This document shows, one piece after another, positions 16,305 through 24,011 of a stretch of DNA of 32,346 bases (position 1 is the stretch's first letter; each line of letters starts with the position of its first letter). Where the stretch lies: the NCBI RefSeq assembly GCF_025336485.1, contig NZ_JAODAB010000043.1, positions 1 through 32,346 of the forward strand, given 5' to 3'. The position numbers were made by a program, and so were the translations under genes. The stretch comes from Pseudomonas citri. GTDB lineage: Bacteria; Pseudomonadota; Gammaproteobacteria; Pseudomonadales; Pseudomonadaceae. Below the pieces are notes generated by a model that was not told the origin of the DNA, made no database searches, and was given only the letters and a program-made list of their open reading frames with translations.

Positions 16305-16338
16305 AGGCCCTGATCTTACGATCAGGGCCTTTGTGTTT
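16305..16338 (+). terminator. Rho-independent terminator of glcB
   Basis: Perfect 11-bp stem AGGCCCTGATC / GATCAGGGCCT (16305-16315 / 16320-16330) with the tetraloop TTAC, followed by TTGTGTTT. It lies between two convergent genes, and its minus-strand flank (CCTCCTTATTTATC) is moderately T-rich, so it may also end the response regulator transcript. Confidence 0.88.
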
Positions 16339-16356
16339 GCATAACAGCTCACCGCT

Positions 16357-16803
16357 TTAGAGATCCATCCCCAACTCCCGCTTGACCAGCCCCAGCAGCT
16401 TTTCCGTATCGATCGGCTTGAGCAAAAAGTCCACCACGCTCAGGTGCATGGCCTCAATGGCGTCCTTCACGTCGGCGTCGCCGGACACGATGATGATCGG
16501 CAGGGCCGCCCGCTCCGACTCGCGAACCAGGCGAACCAGTTCCAGGCCATCGACATGGCCCATGCGCAGGTCGGTGATCAGCAGGCCGATCGATGGTTTG
16601 GTTTCCAGCATCTTGAGTGCCGTTTCGCCACTGGCCGCGGTCATGCAACGAATCCCGTCCAGCGCCAAAATCTCCGACAGCAGCTCGCGAGCGTCTTTGT
16701 CGTCGTCGACGATCAAGACGCGCTGCTGCGGCAGGTCAGGCTCCAGCATGACGGCACTCAACGCCTCGCGCTCGGCGTCACTCAAAATATCGTGATCGGA
16801 CAT
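16357..16803 (-). CDS. single-domain response regulator
   Basis: 148 residues: a 25-residue acidic leader, then one receiver domain and no output domain. The acidic pocket is Asp33-Asp35 in VDDDKD, the phospho-acceptor is Asp78 in LLITDLRMGHVDG, with Ser107 (IIVSGDA) and Lys129 (LLKPID) as switch residues. Such proteins pass phosphate on or work by protein contacts. No histidine kinase is adjacent, so its partner is unknown. It diverges from the cNMP/CBS/DUF294 gene across 253 bases, and the pair may respond to related signals, but this is inference. Confidence 0.88.
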   Translation of the reverse strand: MSDHDILSDAEREALSAVMLEPDLPQQRVLIVDDDKDARELLSEILALDGIRCMTAASGETALKMLETKPSIGLLITDLRMGHVDGLELVRLVRESERAALPIIIVSGDADVKDAIEAMHLSVVDFLLKPIDTEKLLGLVKRELGMDL

Positions 16804-17056
16804 GGTGCTCTCTACGGTTCTTTAAATCGATCCCCTGGCACAGTGGTCAGACATCGTTCGGGTGCGCTTCAATGTGCACTTCGTCGGATTTTTTTCCAAG
16901 TCCGTTCAGTGAAGACTTTTCCACCAACGGATGTAGGATTTTGCCGCAACCGCAAGCGCTTTCCCGCGACCTAGACTTACGTCCAATGGGCACTCCGCGC
17001 GCTGAAGCCGACCATGGGAACAGATCCGACCACAACAATTCGAAAAAGATTGCACC
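16804..17056. promoter_or_regulatory. divergent promoter region, response regulator / DUF294 gene
   Basis: 253 bases without a gene. Its left half is AT-richer than the flanking genes. A stretch near 16964-16985 (GCGACCTAGACTTACGTCCA) stands out as a partly symmetric block upstream of the plus-strand gene, but I cannot match it firmly to a known site. No sigma-54 -24/-12 pair was found. Confidence 0.35.
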
Positions 17057-18997
17057 ATGGTTATGAAAAAAGCGGACGCCTTCATCCAGGCAGGGAAAAC
17101 TGCGGTGTTGCAGAACATCCAGGGTACGCTGCAGTTTCTCCAGCGCTTTCCGCCGTTCAACCAGATGGAAAACGCCCACCTGGCCTATCTGGTGGAGCAA
17201 TGCCTGCTGCGCTTCTATGCACCAGGCGAAACCATCATCAAACCGGCCGATGGCCCGGTGGAACACTTTTACATCGTCAAGCAAGGCCGGGTGGTGGGCG
17301 AGCGTCCGCACTCGGCCAAGGGCGGTACCGAGACCACGTTTGAAATCACCACCGGCGAGTGTTTTCCCCTGGCCGCGCTGCTGGGCGAGCGGGCCACGCG
17401 TACCGAGCACCGCGCCGGCGAGGACACCTTCTGCCTGCAACTGAACAAGCAGGCTTTCATCAAGCTGTTCGCCTTGTCCGGGCCGTTCCGCGACTTTGCC
17501 CTGCGCGGGGTCAGCAGCCTGCTCGACCAGGTCAACCAGCAAGTCCAGCAAAAATCCGCGCAAACCCTCGGCACCCAGTACTCGCTCAATACGCGCCTGG
17601 GTGAACTGGCGATGCGTCATCCGGTCAGTTGCAGCCCCGAGACGCCCTTGCGCGAAGCCGTAAAACTGATGCACGAGCAGCAGGTCGGCAGCATCGTGGT
17701 GGTGAACGAACAGAAAACTCCGATGGGGATCTTTACCCTGCGCGACCTGCGGCACGTCGTGGCCGAAGGCACCGGGGACTTTTCCCAACCCATCGCGGCC
17801 CACATGACCCAGGCACCGTTCTATCTCACGCCGGACCACAGCGCCTTCGATGCGGCCATCGCCATGACCGAACGCCACATTGCCCACGTCTGCCTGGTCA
17901 AGGAGCAGCGCTTGTGTGGCGTGGTGTCGGAGCGCGACCTGTTTTCCCTGCAACGCGTCGACCTGGTGCACCTGGCCCGAACCATTCGCAGCGCCCCACG
18001 GGTCGAGAACCTGGTGAGCCTGCGCGGCGAGATCGGCCAACTGGTGGAACGCATGCTGGCCCACGGGGCGTCGTCGACCCAGATCACCCACATCATCACC
18101 TTGCTCAATGACCATACCGTGTGCCGGGTCATCGAACTGACCCTGGCCGACAAGGGCGACCCTGGCGTGCCGTTCAGTTGGCTGTGTTTTGGCAGCGCAG
18201 GCCGGCGCGAGCAGACCCTGCACACCGACCAGGACAACGGCATTCTGTTCGAGGCCCGCGATGCCGCCGAGGCCGCACAGATCCGCGGCCTGCTGTTGCC
18301 CATCGCCCAGCAGATCAACCAGAGCCTGGCGCTGTGCGGCTTCACGTTGTGCAAGGGCAACATCATGGCCGGCAACCCCGAGCTGTGCCTGTCCCGGGCC
18401 GAATGGTCCCGACGCTTCGCGGCGTTCATCCGCGAGGCGACCCCGGAAAACCTGCTCGGCTCGAGCATCTATTTCGACCTGCGGGTGGTCTGGGGCGATG
18501 AACGCGGCTGCGAGCAGTTGCGCCGGCAGATCCTCGACCAGGTGGCCGACAATCGCCTGTTCCAGCGCATGATGGCCGACAACGCCCTGCGCCATCGCCC
18601 GCCCGTGGGACGCTTCAGGGATTTCGTGCTGAGCCGCAAGAATGGCGAAAAAGCCACCCTCGACCTGAAGGTGCAAGGCCTGACGCCCTTCGTCGACGGT
18701 GCCCGCCTGCTGGCACTGGCCAGTGGTATCAGCGCCATCAATACTTTGGAGCGCCTGCGGCAACTGGTGGTGAAGGAAGTGATCGAACCGCTCGACGGCG
18801 CCGCTTATGAAGAGGCCTATCACTTCATCCAGCAGACCCGCATGCAACAACACCAACGGCAAACCCGCGAGAACCTGCCGTACTCCAACCGCGTCGACCC
18901 CGACAGCCTCAATCATCTGGACCGGCGTATCCTGCGCGAGTCCCTGCGCCAGGCCCAACGCCTGCAAAGCAGCCTGACGCTGAGGTATCAGTTGTGA
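17057..18997 (+). CDS. cyclic-nucleotide-binding / CBS / DUF294 putative nucleotidyltransferase
   Basis: 646 residues in four parts: a cNMP-binding (CRP-like) domain (about 30-150), a CBS pair (about 185-310: MRHPVSCSPETPLREAV and MTQAPFYLTPDHSAFDA), a DUF294 nucleotidyltransferase with GSAGRREQTLHTDQDNG (about 378-394), and a DUF294 C-terminal helical domain. The GSxGRxEQ and DxDN elements resemble GlnD-type uridylyltransferases, so it probably modifies a protein or small target in response to a nucleotide ligand. Its target is not known to me. Relatives with a downstream exonuclease are often found beside acetate/solute symporter genes; no symporter is present here. The start is ATG 17057, with another ATG two codons on; neither has a strong ribosome site. 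The last codons overlap the exonuclease gene by four bases. Confidence 0.88.
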   Translation: MVMKKADAFIQAGKTAVLQNIQGTLQFLQRFPPFNQMENAHLAYLVEQCLLRFYAPGETIIKPADGPVEHFYIVKQGRVVGERPHSAKGGTETTFEITTGECFPLAALLGERATRTEHRAGEDTFCLQLNKQAFIKLFALSGPFRDFALRGVSSLLDQVNQQVQQKSAQTLGTQYSLNTRLGELAMRHPVSCSPETPLREAVKLMHEQQVGSIVVVNEQKTPMGIFTLRDLRHVVAEGTGDFSQPIAAHMTQAPFYLTPDHSAFDAAIAMTERHIAHVCLVKEQRLCGVVSERDLFSLQRVDLVHLARTIRSAPRVENLVSLRGEIGQLVERMLAHGASSTQITHIITLLNDHTVCRVIELTLADKGDPGVPFSWLCFGSAGRREQTLHTDQDNGILFEARDAAEAAQIRGLLLPIAQQINQSLALCGFTLCKGNIMAGNPELCLSRAEWSRRFAAFIREATPENLLGSSIYFDLRVVWGDERGCEQLRRQILDQVADNRLFQRMMADNALRHRPPVGRFRDFVLSRKNGEKATLDLKVQGLTPFVDGARLLALASGISAINTLERLRQLVVKEVIEPLDGAAYEEAYHFIQQTRMQQHQRQTRENLPYSNRVDPDSLNHLDRRILRESLRQAQRLQSSLTLRYQL

Positions 18998-19701
18998 ACC
19001 TGTTTTCCTGGCTGCGCCCGGCCCCTCTGATGTTGCCCCTGGCGTTGCAGCAGCGTCTGGAACGTCTGCCCGCACCTTCGCCCTTGAGCGAAACCAGCCT
19101 GCGGGCGCAACGCTGGGTGGTGGTGGACCTGGAAACCACCGGCTTGCATCTGAACAAGGACCAGGTGCTGTCCATTGGCGCGGTGGTGATCGAAGACGGC
19201 GCGATCGATTTCAGCCAGCAGTTCGAGCGCACCTTGCAATGCGATCAGCAAAAGCTCGGGCCGAGCGTGCTGATCCATGGCCTGGCGCCGAGTGCGATTG
19301 CCGCCGGCAGCGACCCGGCCGAAGCACTCCTGGCGTTCATGGAATTCGTGGGCGACAGTCCATTGCTGGCCTTCCACGCACCATTCGACGCCCACATGCT
19401 CGGGCGGGCGCTCAAGGATGAGTTGGGTTATCGCTTGCAGCATGCCTTCCTGGACGTGGCCGACCTCGCCCCCATGCTTTGCCCCCAAGCCCCGCTGCGC
19501 AAGGCCGGCCTGGATGAGTGGATCGACTGGTTCAAACTACAGGTTTTCGACCGCCACAACGCCAGCGCCGATGCCCTGGCCACGGCCGAGTTGGCCTTGA
19601 TCCTGTTCAGCCGCGCCCGCCAGCAACAGATCGACAGCCCGCTGGCCCTGCAACAGCGCCTGGGGCAGTGGAAGCGGCGCCAGCAGGCGCATTCGTTCTA
19701 A
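18994..19701 (+). CDS. DEDDh 3'-5' exonuclease (DnaQ/PolC epsilon-like)
   Basis: 235 residues with the full DEDDh set: Asp45 and Glu47 in VVDLETTG, Asp132 in HAPFDAH, His188 and Asp193 in RHNASADAL. It lacks any polymerase or binding domain, so it is a stand-alone exonuclease of the epsilon type; its substrate could be DNA or RNA. It starts with GTG inside the stop of the DUF294 gene (GTGA overlap), so the two are translationally coupled and probably work in one process. No other coding frame competes here. Confidence 0.9.
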   Translation: MNLFSWLRPAPLMLPLALQQRLERLPAPSPLSETSLRAQRWVVVDLETTGLHLNKDQVLSIGAVVIEDGAIDFSQQFERTLQCDQQKLGPSVLIHGLAPSAIAAGSDPAEALLAFMEFVGDSPLLAFHAPFDAHMLGRALKDELGYRLQHAFLDVADLAPMLCPQAPLRKAGLDEWIDWFKLQVFDRHNASADALATAELALILFSRARQQQIDSPLALQQRLGQWKRRQQAHSF

Positions 19702-19715
19702 ATCAAGGGGTCACC

Positions 19716-19804
19716 TGTGGGAGCAAGGCTTGCCCGCGATAGCATCGCCTGGGATTGACAGACTGACCGAGTCGCCTGCATCGCGGGCAAACCTTGCTCC
19801 CACA
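19716..19804. repeat. REP doublet (REPIN) between the exonuclease and sigma factor genes
   Basis: Two 25-base arms in inverted orientation (19716-19740 and 19780-19804) match with one mismatch; each reads TGTGGGAGCAAGGCTTGCCC plus GCGAT. A 39-base spacer lies between. Nearly the same arms form the doublet at 26042-26165. Paired REP arms with a short spacer are the form mobilised by REP-associated transposases (RAYTs) in pseudomonads. Confidence 0.9.
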
Positions 19805-19829
19805 TGGATCGGGCTCCGACCAATGCCAA

Positions 19830-19859
19830 TTGCTTTCCTTCCCTCGCCTCTGACACAAT
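19830..19859 (+). promoter_or_regulatory. candidate sigma-70 promoter of the ECF sigma gene
   Basis: TTGCTT (19830-19835), 18 bases, CACAAT (19854-19859). It lies directly before the Fur-like box, so Fur bound there would cover the transcription start. Confidence 0.45.
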
Positions 19860-19860
19860 C

Positions 19861-19879
19861 GCGAACAATTCTCGTTACC
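19861..19879 (+). promoter_or_regulatory. Fur-box-like operator of the ECF sigma gene
   Basis: GCGAACAATTCTCGTTACC agrees with the 19-base Fur consensus (GATAATGATAATCATTATC) at 11 positions and with the ATTCTC-centred form common before Pseudomonas fecI-type genes. Position between promoter and start codon fits iron-dependent repression. Confidence 0.6.
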
Positions 19880-19899
19880 TAACACATCGGTGATGCGCC

Positions 19900-20418
19900 G
19901 TGTCGTCAGCCCCCAGTTCCCACAGTGATTTAGTCGGCGCGTTGTACCGCGACCATCGCGCCTGGCTATTGGCGTGGCTGCGGCGCAACGTGGCCTGTGC
20001 GCAGCGCGCCGAGGACTTGAGCCAGGACACCTTCGTGCGCCTGCTGGGTCGCCAGGAACTGGCGGCGCCACGCGAGCCGCGGGCATTCCTGGTGGCGATC
20101 GCCAAAGGGCTGCTGTTCGATTACTTTCGTCGCGCGGCTCTGGAGCAGGCGTACCTCACCGAACTGATGCTGATCCCCGAGGCCGAGCAACCCTCGGTGG
20201 AAGAACAGCAAATGATCCTCGAAGACCTCAAGCACATCGATCGGCTGCTCGGCAAACTCTCCAGCAAGGCCCGCAAGGCGTTTCTCTACAACCGCCTCGA
20301 CGGCCTGGGCCATGCCCAGATCGCCGAGCGCCTGGGAGTTTCTGTGCCGCGCGTGCGGCAATACCTGGCCCAGGGCCTGCGCCAGTGCTACGTCGCACTC
20401 TATGGTGAGCCGACATGA
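19900..20418 (+). CDS. ECF sigma factor, FecI/iron-starvation family
   Basis: 172 residues with sigma region 2 (about 8-70: YRDHRAWLLAWLRRNVACAQRAEDLSQDTFVRLL) and region 4 (about 105-165: LSSKARKAFLYNRLDGLGHAQIAERLGVSVPRVRQYLAQGL). It belongs to the group that switches on a siderophore receptor when its ligand binds outside. The start is GTG at 19900; no ATG fits the family's N-terminus. Its stop overlaps the FecR start by four bases (ATGA). By position beside the receptor, and by the synteny I recall, it corresponds to FiuI of P. aeruginosa, but this was not searched. Confidence 0.93.
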   Translation: MSSAPSSHSDLVGALYRDHRAWLLAWLRRNVACAQRAEDLSQDTFVRLLGRQELAAPREPRAFLVAIAKGLLFDYFRRAALEQAYLTELMLIPEAEQPSVEEQQMILEDLKHIDRLLGKLSSKARKAFLYNRLDGLGHAQIAERLGVSVPRVRQYLAQGLRQCYVALYGEPT

Positions 20419-21395
20419 ACGCGGCGCTGTCCAAACCGGTTTCGGCCAGGGTGCTGGAGGCCGCCATCGCCTGGCAGTTGTCGCTGGATGGCGGTGGCGA
20501 TAGCCCACAGGAGCGCGAAGCGTTCGCCCAGTGGCATGCCGCCGATGAAGAACACGCCCGGGCCTGGCGGCAACTGGGGATGCTCGATCAGCGTTTCAGT
20601 GTCGCCAGCGGGCCGGCACGGACCGCGCTGTTGCAGACGCGGGTGAGCATCCGACGCCGGGGGCGCAAGCTGGGTACCGGCCTGGCCAGTGTCGTTGCGG
20701 TGATCGGCCTGGCGCTGTTCGCCGGCAATCGCTACCTGCCGCTGGATTACTGGCTGGCCGACCAGCGCACCGCCACCGGCGAGCAACGCACCCTGCGCCT
20801 GGCCGACGGCACGCTGATCAACCTCAACACCCACAGCGCGCTGGACGTGCGTTTCGATAAAAAGCAGCGACGTATCGTCTTGCAGGAAGGCGAGATCCTG
20901 GTGGAAACCGGCCATAACGATCCACGCCCGTTCATCGTCGAGACCCGCGAAGGCAGCCTGCGTGCCCTTGGCACGCGGTTCCTGGTCAAGCGCGAGGATC
21001 AAGGCACGCGCCTGAGCGTATTGCAGTCAGCCGTGGCGGCACACCCACAGGCCACGGAGCACGAACAGATCCTGCGCGAGGGCCAGCAGGTGCTCATGCG
21101 CCGCGACGGCCTCGGCCCGACGCTGGCCCTGAGCCCCGGCGCCGATGCCTGGACCCGCGGCATGCTGGTGGTGGACAACGTCCGTCTCGAAGACCTGGTC
21201 CATGAAGTGGGCCGCTATCGGCGCGGCTACCTGGGCGTCGAGCCACACGTGGCGGACCTGCGCATCACCGGCAGTTTCCCGCTGCACGACACCGACCTGG
21301 CCCTGGCGGCGTTGCTGCCGACCTTGCCGGTGCAGGTCGAGCATCACACCCGCTGGTGGGTGGTGGTGAAGCCCCGGACCGCAACCAAACCCTGA
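20415..21395 (+). CDS. FecR-family anti-sigma regulator
   Basis: 326 residues. A cytoplasmic N-terminal domain (DUF4880-like, about 10-60) should bind the sigma factor, a single membrane helix spans about 87-104 (GTGLASVVAVIGLALFAG), and the periplasmic FecR domain follows (about 120-220: TATGEQRTLRLADGTLINLNTHSALDV and so on). The C-terminal part (about 245-320) should contact the STN domain of the receptor. It holds the sigma factor inactive until the loaded receptor signals, then helps to activate it. It is translationally coupled to the sigma gene and precedes the receptor by 92 bases. Confidence 0.93.
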   Translation: MNAALSKPVSARVLEAAIAWQLSLDGGGDSPQEREAFAQWHAADEEHARAWRQLGMLDQRFSVASGPARTALLQTRVSIRRRGRKLGTGLASVVAVIGLALFAGNRYLPLDYWLADQRTATGEQRTLRLADGTLINLNTHSALDVRFDKKQRRIVLQEGEILVETGHNDPRPFIVETREGSLRALGTRFLVKREDQGTRLSVLQSAVAAHPQATEHEQILREGQQVLMRRDGLGPTLALSPGADAWTRGMLVVDNVRLEDLVHEVGRYRRGYLGVEPHVADLRITGSFPLHDTDLALAALLPTLPVQVEHHTRWWVVVKPRTATKP

Positions 21396-21398
21396 ACC

Positions 21399-21413
21399 TG
21401 AGAATTATTTTCA
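21399..21413 (+). promoter_or_regulatory. Fur box upstream of the siderophore receptor gene
   Basis: TGAGAATTATTTTCA matches the 7-1-7 Fur core TGATAAT-N-ATTATCA at 12 of 14 positions. It lies 74 bases before the receptor start, immediately after the fecR stop, which suggests that the receptor has its own iron-controlled promoter in addition to read-through. Confidence 0.65.
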
Positions 21414-21487
21414 TCCAGCCCTATCACTTTCCAATTTTCATCCGGCCTCCAGGCAATTGAGAAACATTTCCATCCAGGAGCCACCGA

Positions 21488-23926
21488 ATGTCCCGCCCGC
21501 TAGACACCCTGTTGCGCCCCAGCCTGTTGGCCGTTGCCATCGCCTTCGCCGCCCCGTTGACCAGCGGCTCGTTGTGGGCGGCCGAACAAGCTTCCAGCGT
21601 GCGCACCTACAACCTGCCCGCCGCGCCCCTGGCCAGCACCCTGAACCAGATCGCCAGCCAGGCCGGTCTCGCCTTGAGCCTGAATCCGGCCCTGGCTTCG
21701 GGCAAGACTTCGGCACCGGTGCAAGGCCAGTTCGACGCCACCGGCGCATTGCGCGAAGCCCTGCGCGGTACCGGCCTGCAACTGCAACAGGGCAGCGCCG
21801 GCACCTACAGCCTGATGGCCATCCCTGAAGGGGTCATGGAACTGCCGCAAACCAACGTGATTGGCAGCGGCACCAGCGAAACCGCCTGGGGCCCGACCGA
21901 GGGCTACGTCGCCACCCGCACCGCCGCCGGTACCAAGACCGACACGCCGATCGTCGAACTGCCGCGTTCGGTCTCGGTGGTCACCCGCCAGCAGATGGAA
22001 GACCGCTCCGTCCTCAACCTCAACGACGCCCTGCGCTACACCGCCGGCGTGCAAAGCAGCGGCTACGGCTCGGACTCGCGCAACGACTGGTTACTGGTGC
22101 GCGGCTTCGTGCCGACCCAGTTCCTCGATGGCTTGCCCCTGCCCAAGGGCAACTACGTCACGCCGAAAATCGAACCGTGGAATCTTGAGCGCATCGCCGT
22201 GCTGCGCGGTCCGGCCTCGTCGGTGTATGGCCAGACTCCCCCCGGCGGCCTGCTGGACATGGTCAGCCGTCGTCCGCAGGCCGAAAGCAGCCACGAGGTC
22301 GAGTTGCAAGCCGGCAGCTACGAACACAAGCAGATCAACATCGACAGCACCGGCAAGGTCGATGACGACGGCCAGTTTCTCTACCGACTCAGCGGCACCG
22401 TGCGCGACAGTAATTCCCAGGTCGATCACATCCCGGACAAGCGCTACAACCTCGCGCCGAGCCTGACCTGGAACATCAACGACGACACCCGGCTGACCTT
22501 CCTGTCCCAGTACACCCGCGACGACACCGGCATCACCGGGCAATTCCTGCCGCTGCAAGGCACCAGGCTCTCCTCGCCAGCGGGCAAGATTTCGCACCAC
22601 AAGAACCTGGGCGACCCGGACTGGGAGTTCTACGACCGCACCTACTACGCGCTCGGCTATGCCTTTGAACACCGTTTCGACGACACCTGGCAGTTCCGCC
22701 AGAACTTGCGCTACACCAAGAGCGACTTGTCGTTCCAGGGCATTTCCGCTGGCGGGTCGTTCTGGCCGGACGGTCCGGACACCGCCGTGAGCGCCGACGG
22801 CACCGTGAAGCGCAGCGCCAGCATCGTTGACGAAGACATCAGCCAATTCGCCGTGGACAACAACTTCCAGGCCGACTTCCAGACCGGCGCCTTGAGTCAC
22901 ACGTTATTGCTGGGCCTGGACCATCAGCGCTCCAACAGCAATGCCCGCTGGAAGTGGGGTTCGACCGGTGTGCCGACCAGCAACATCCACAACCCGACTT
23001 ATGGGCAGGACTTCTCCAATGTCCAGTGGTTCGACATGTACGACTACAACCAGAAGACCCACCAGACCGGTCTCTACATGCAGGACCAGATCGCCCTGGA
23101 CAACTGGCGCCTGACCCTCGGCGGGCGGGAAGACTGGATTCACACCGGCACCGTTTTCCACAACCAGAACGAAGCGACGAACACCCAGCGCGACAAGAAG
23201 TTCAGCGGCAACGCGGCGCTGAGCTACGTCTTCGATAACGGCGTGACACCGTACGTTTCCTTCGCCCAATCGTTCCAGGCCGCGAACGGTTCAACCGTCA
23301 ACAGCACCGACGCGTTCAAGCCGACCGAAGGCGAACAGTACGAAGCCGGTATCAAGTACCAGCCACCCGGCACCAAGGCCCTGCTGACGGCGGCGGTGTT
23401 CGACCTGACCCAGAAAAACACCTCGGTCACCGAAAACAGCATCACCCGCCAAGTCGGCGAAGTGCAGGTGCGCGGCCTGGAACTGGAGGCCTCCGGCGAC
23501 ATCAGCGACAACCTGAAGCTGATGGGCTCCTACACCTACAACGACAGCGAAATCACCAAGGGTGCCGCCGCCGAGACCGGCAAGCGCATGGCCCAGGTGC
23601 CACGCCACCAGACCACCGCCTGGGCCGACTACACCTGGCACAACGGCCCGTTGGACGGCTTTGGCGTGGGCGCGGGCGTGCGGTACGTCGGCGACACCTA
23701 TGGCAACACCACCAACACCGACTGGGGCCACGTCGGCTCCTACACCGTGTATGACGCCTCGGTCCATTACGACCTGGGGCGCTTGAGCAAGACCCTCAAG
23801 GGTGTGTCGGTGGCGGTGGATGCGAAAAACATTTTCAACAAGGACTATCTGTCCACCTGCGACGGTTTCTATTGCTACTACGGCGACCAACGCAACGTCG
23901 TCGCGAGTGTGAATTACAAGTGGTGA
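21488..23926 (+). CDS. TonB-dependent siderophore receptor with STN signalling domain (FhuA/FoxA/FiuA type)
   Basis: 812 residues. A signal peptide ends near residue 32 (SLWAAEQA). The STN domain (about 37-112: RTYNLPAAPLASTLNQIASQAGLALSL) contacts the FecR-type regulator, the plug domain follows (about 150-270: TPIVELPRSVSVVTRQQMEDRS, then RGFVPTQFLDGLPLPKG and LRGPASSVYGQTPPGG), and the 22-strand barrel ends in the terminal Trp of NYKW. The C-terminal segment CDGFYCYYGDQRNVVASV recalls receptors for hydroxamate siderophores such as ferrichrome or ferrioxamine. Genomic position suggests the FiuA type, while a downstream PepSY gene recalls the FoxA set; I leave the ligand open. AGGAG lies ten bases before the ATG. 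Confidence 0.93.
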   Translation: MSRPLDTLLRPSLLAVAIAFAAPLTSGSLWAAEQASSVRTYNLPAAPLASTLNQIASQAGLALSLNPALASGKTSAPVQGQFDATGALREALRGTGLQLQQGSAGTYSLMAIPEGVMELPQTNVIGSGTSETAWGPTEGYVATRTAAGTKTDTPIVELPRSVSVVTRQQMEDRSVLNLNDALRYTAGVQSSGYGSDSRNDWLLVRGFVPTQFLDGLPLPKGNYVTPKIEPWNLERIAVLRGPASSVYGQTPPGGLLDMVSRRPQAESSHEVELQAGSYEHKQINIDSTGKVDDDGQFLYRLSGTVRDSNSQVDHIPDKRYNLAPSLTWNINDDTRLTFLSQYTRDDTGITGQFLPLQGTRLSSPAGKISHHKNLGDPDWEFYDRTYYALGYAFEHRFDDTWQFRQNLRYTKSDLSFQGISAGGSFWPDGPDTAVSADGTVKRSASIVDEDISQFAVDNNFQADFQTGALSHTLLLGLDHQRSNSNARWKWGSTGVPTSNIHNPTYGQDFSNVQWFDMYDYNQKTHQTGLYMQDQIALDNWRLTLGGREDWIHTGTVFHNQNEATNTQRDKKFSGNAALSYVFDNGVTPYVSFAQSFQAANGSTVNSTDAFKPTEGEQYEAGIKYQPPGTKALLTAAVFDLTQKNTSVTENSITRQVGEVQVRGLELEASGDISDNLKLMGSYTYNDSEITKGAAAETGKRMAQVPRHQTTAWADYTWHNGPLDGFGVGAGVRYVGDTYGNTTNTDWGHVGSYTVYDASVHYDLGRLSKTLKGVSVAVDAKNIFNKDYLSTCDGFYCYYGDQRNVVASVNYKW

Positions 23927-23961
23927 TCGGTTAGCTTGCGCACACTTTTGAAGAGGCATTC

Positions 23962-23989
23962 GTGGCGAGGGGATTTATCCCCTCGCCAC
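23962..23989. repeat. REP palindrome between receptor and PepSY genes
   Basis: 13-bp perfect arms GTGGCGAGGGGAT / ATCCCCTCGCCAC around TT. The same 28 bases occur at 10815-10842. It lies in the 85-base gap within a likely operon, where it could lower expression of the downstream genes relative to the receptor. Confidence 0.9.
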
Positions 23990-24011
23990 ACCCTTTCGCA
24001 TTCGGATCGAT

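Noticed and set aside
16820..16870. sigma-54 promoter suggested by TGGCAC at about 16835
   Set aside because: No TTGC/TTGCA element follows at the required distance on either strand.
16847..19075. 742-codon open frame on the minus strand, longer than the DUF294 gene it covers
   Set aside because: It is a shadow in high-GC sequence: no family motifs, composition rich in Q, H, G and D from antisense codons, while the plus strand has clear cNMP, CBS and nucleotidyltransferase domains.
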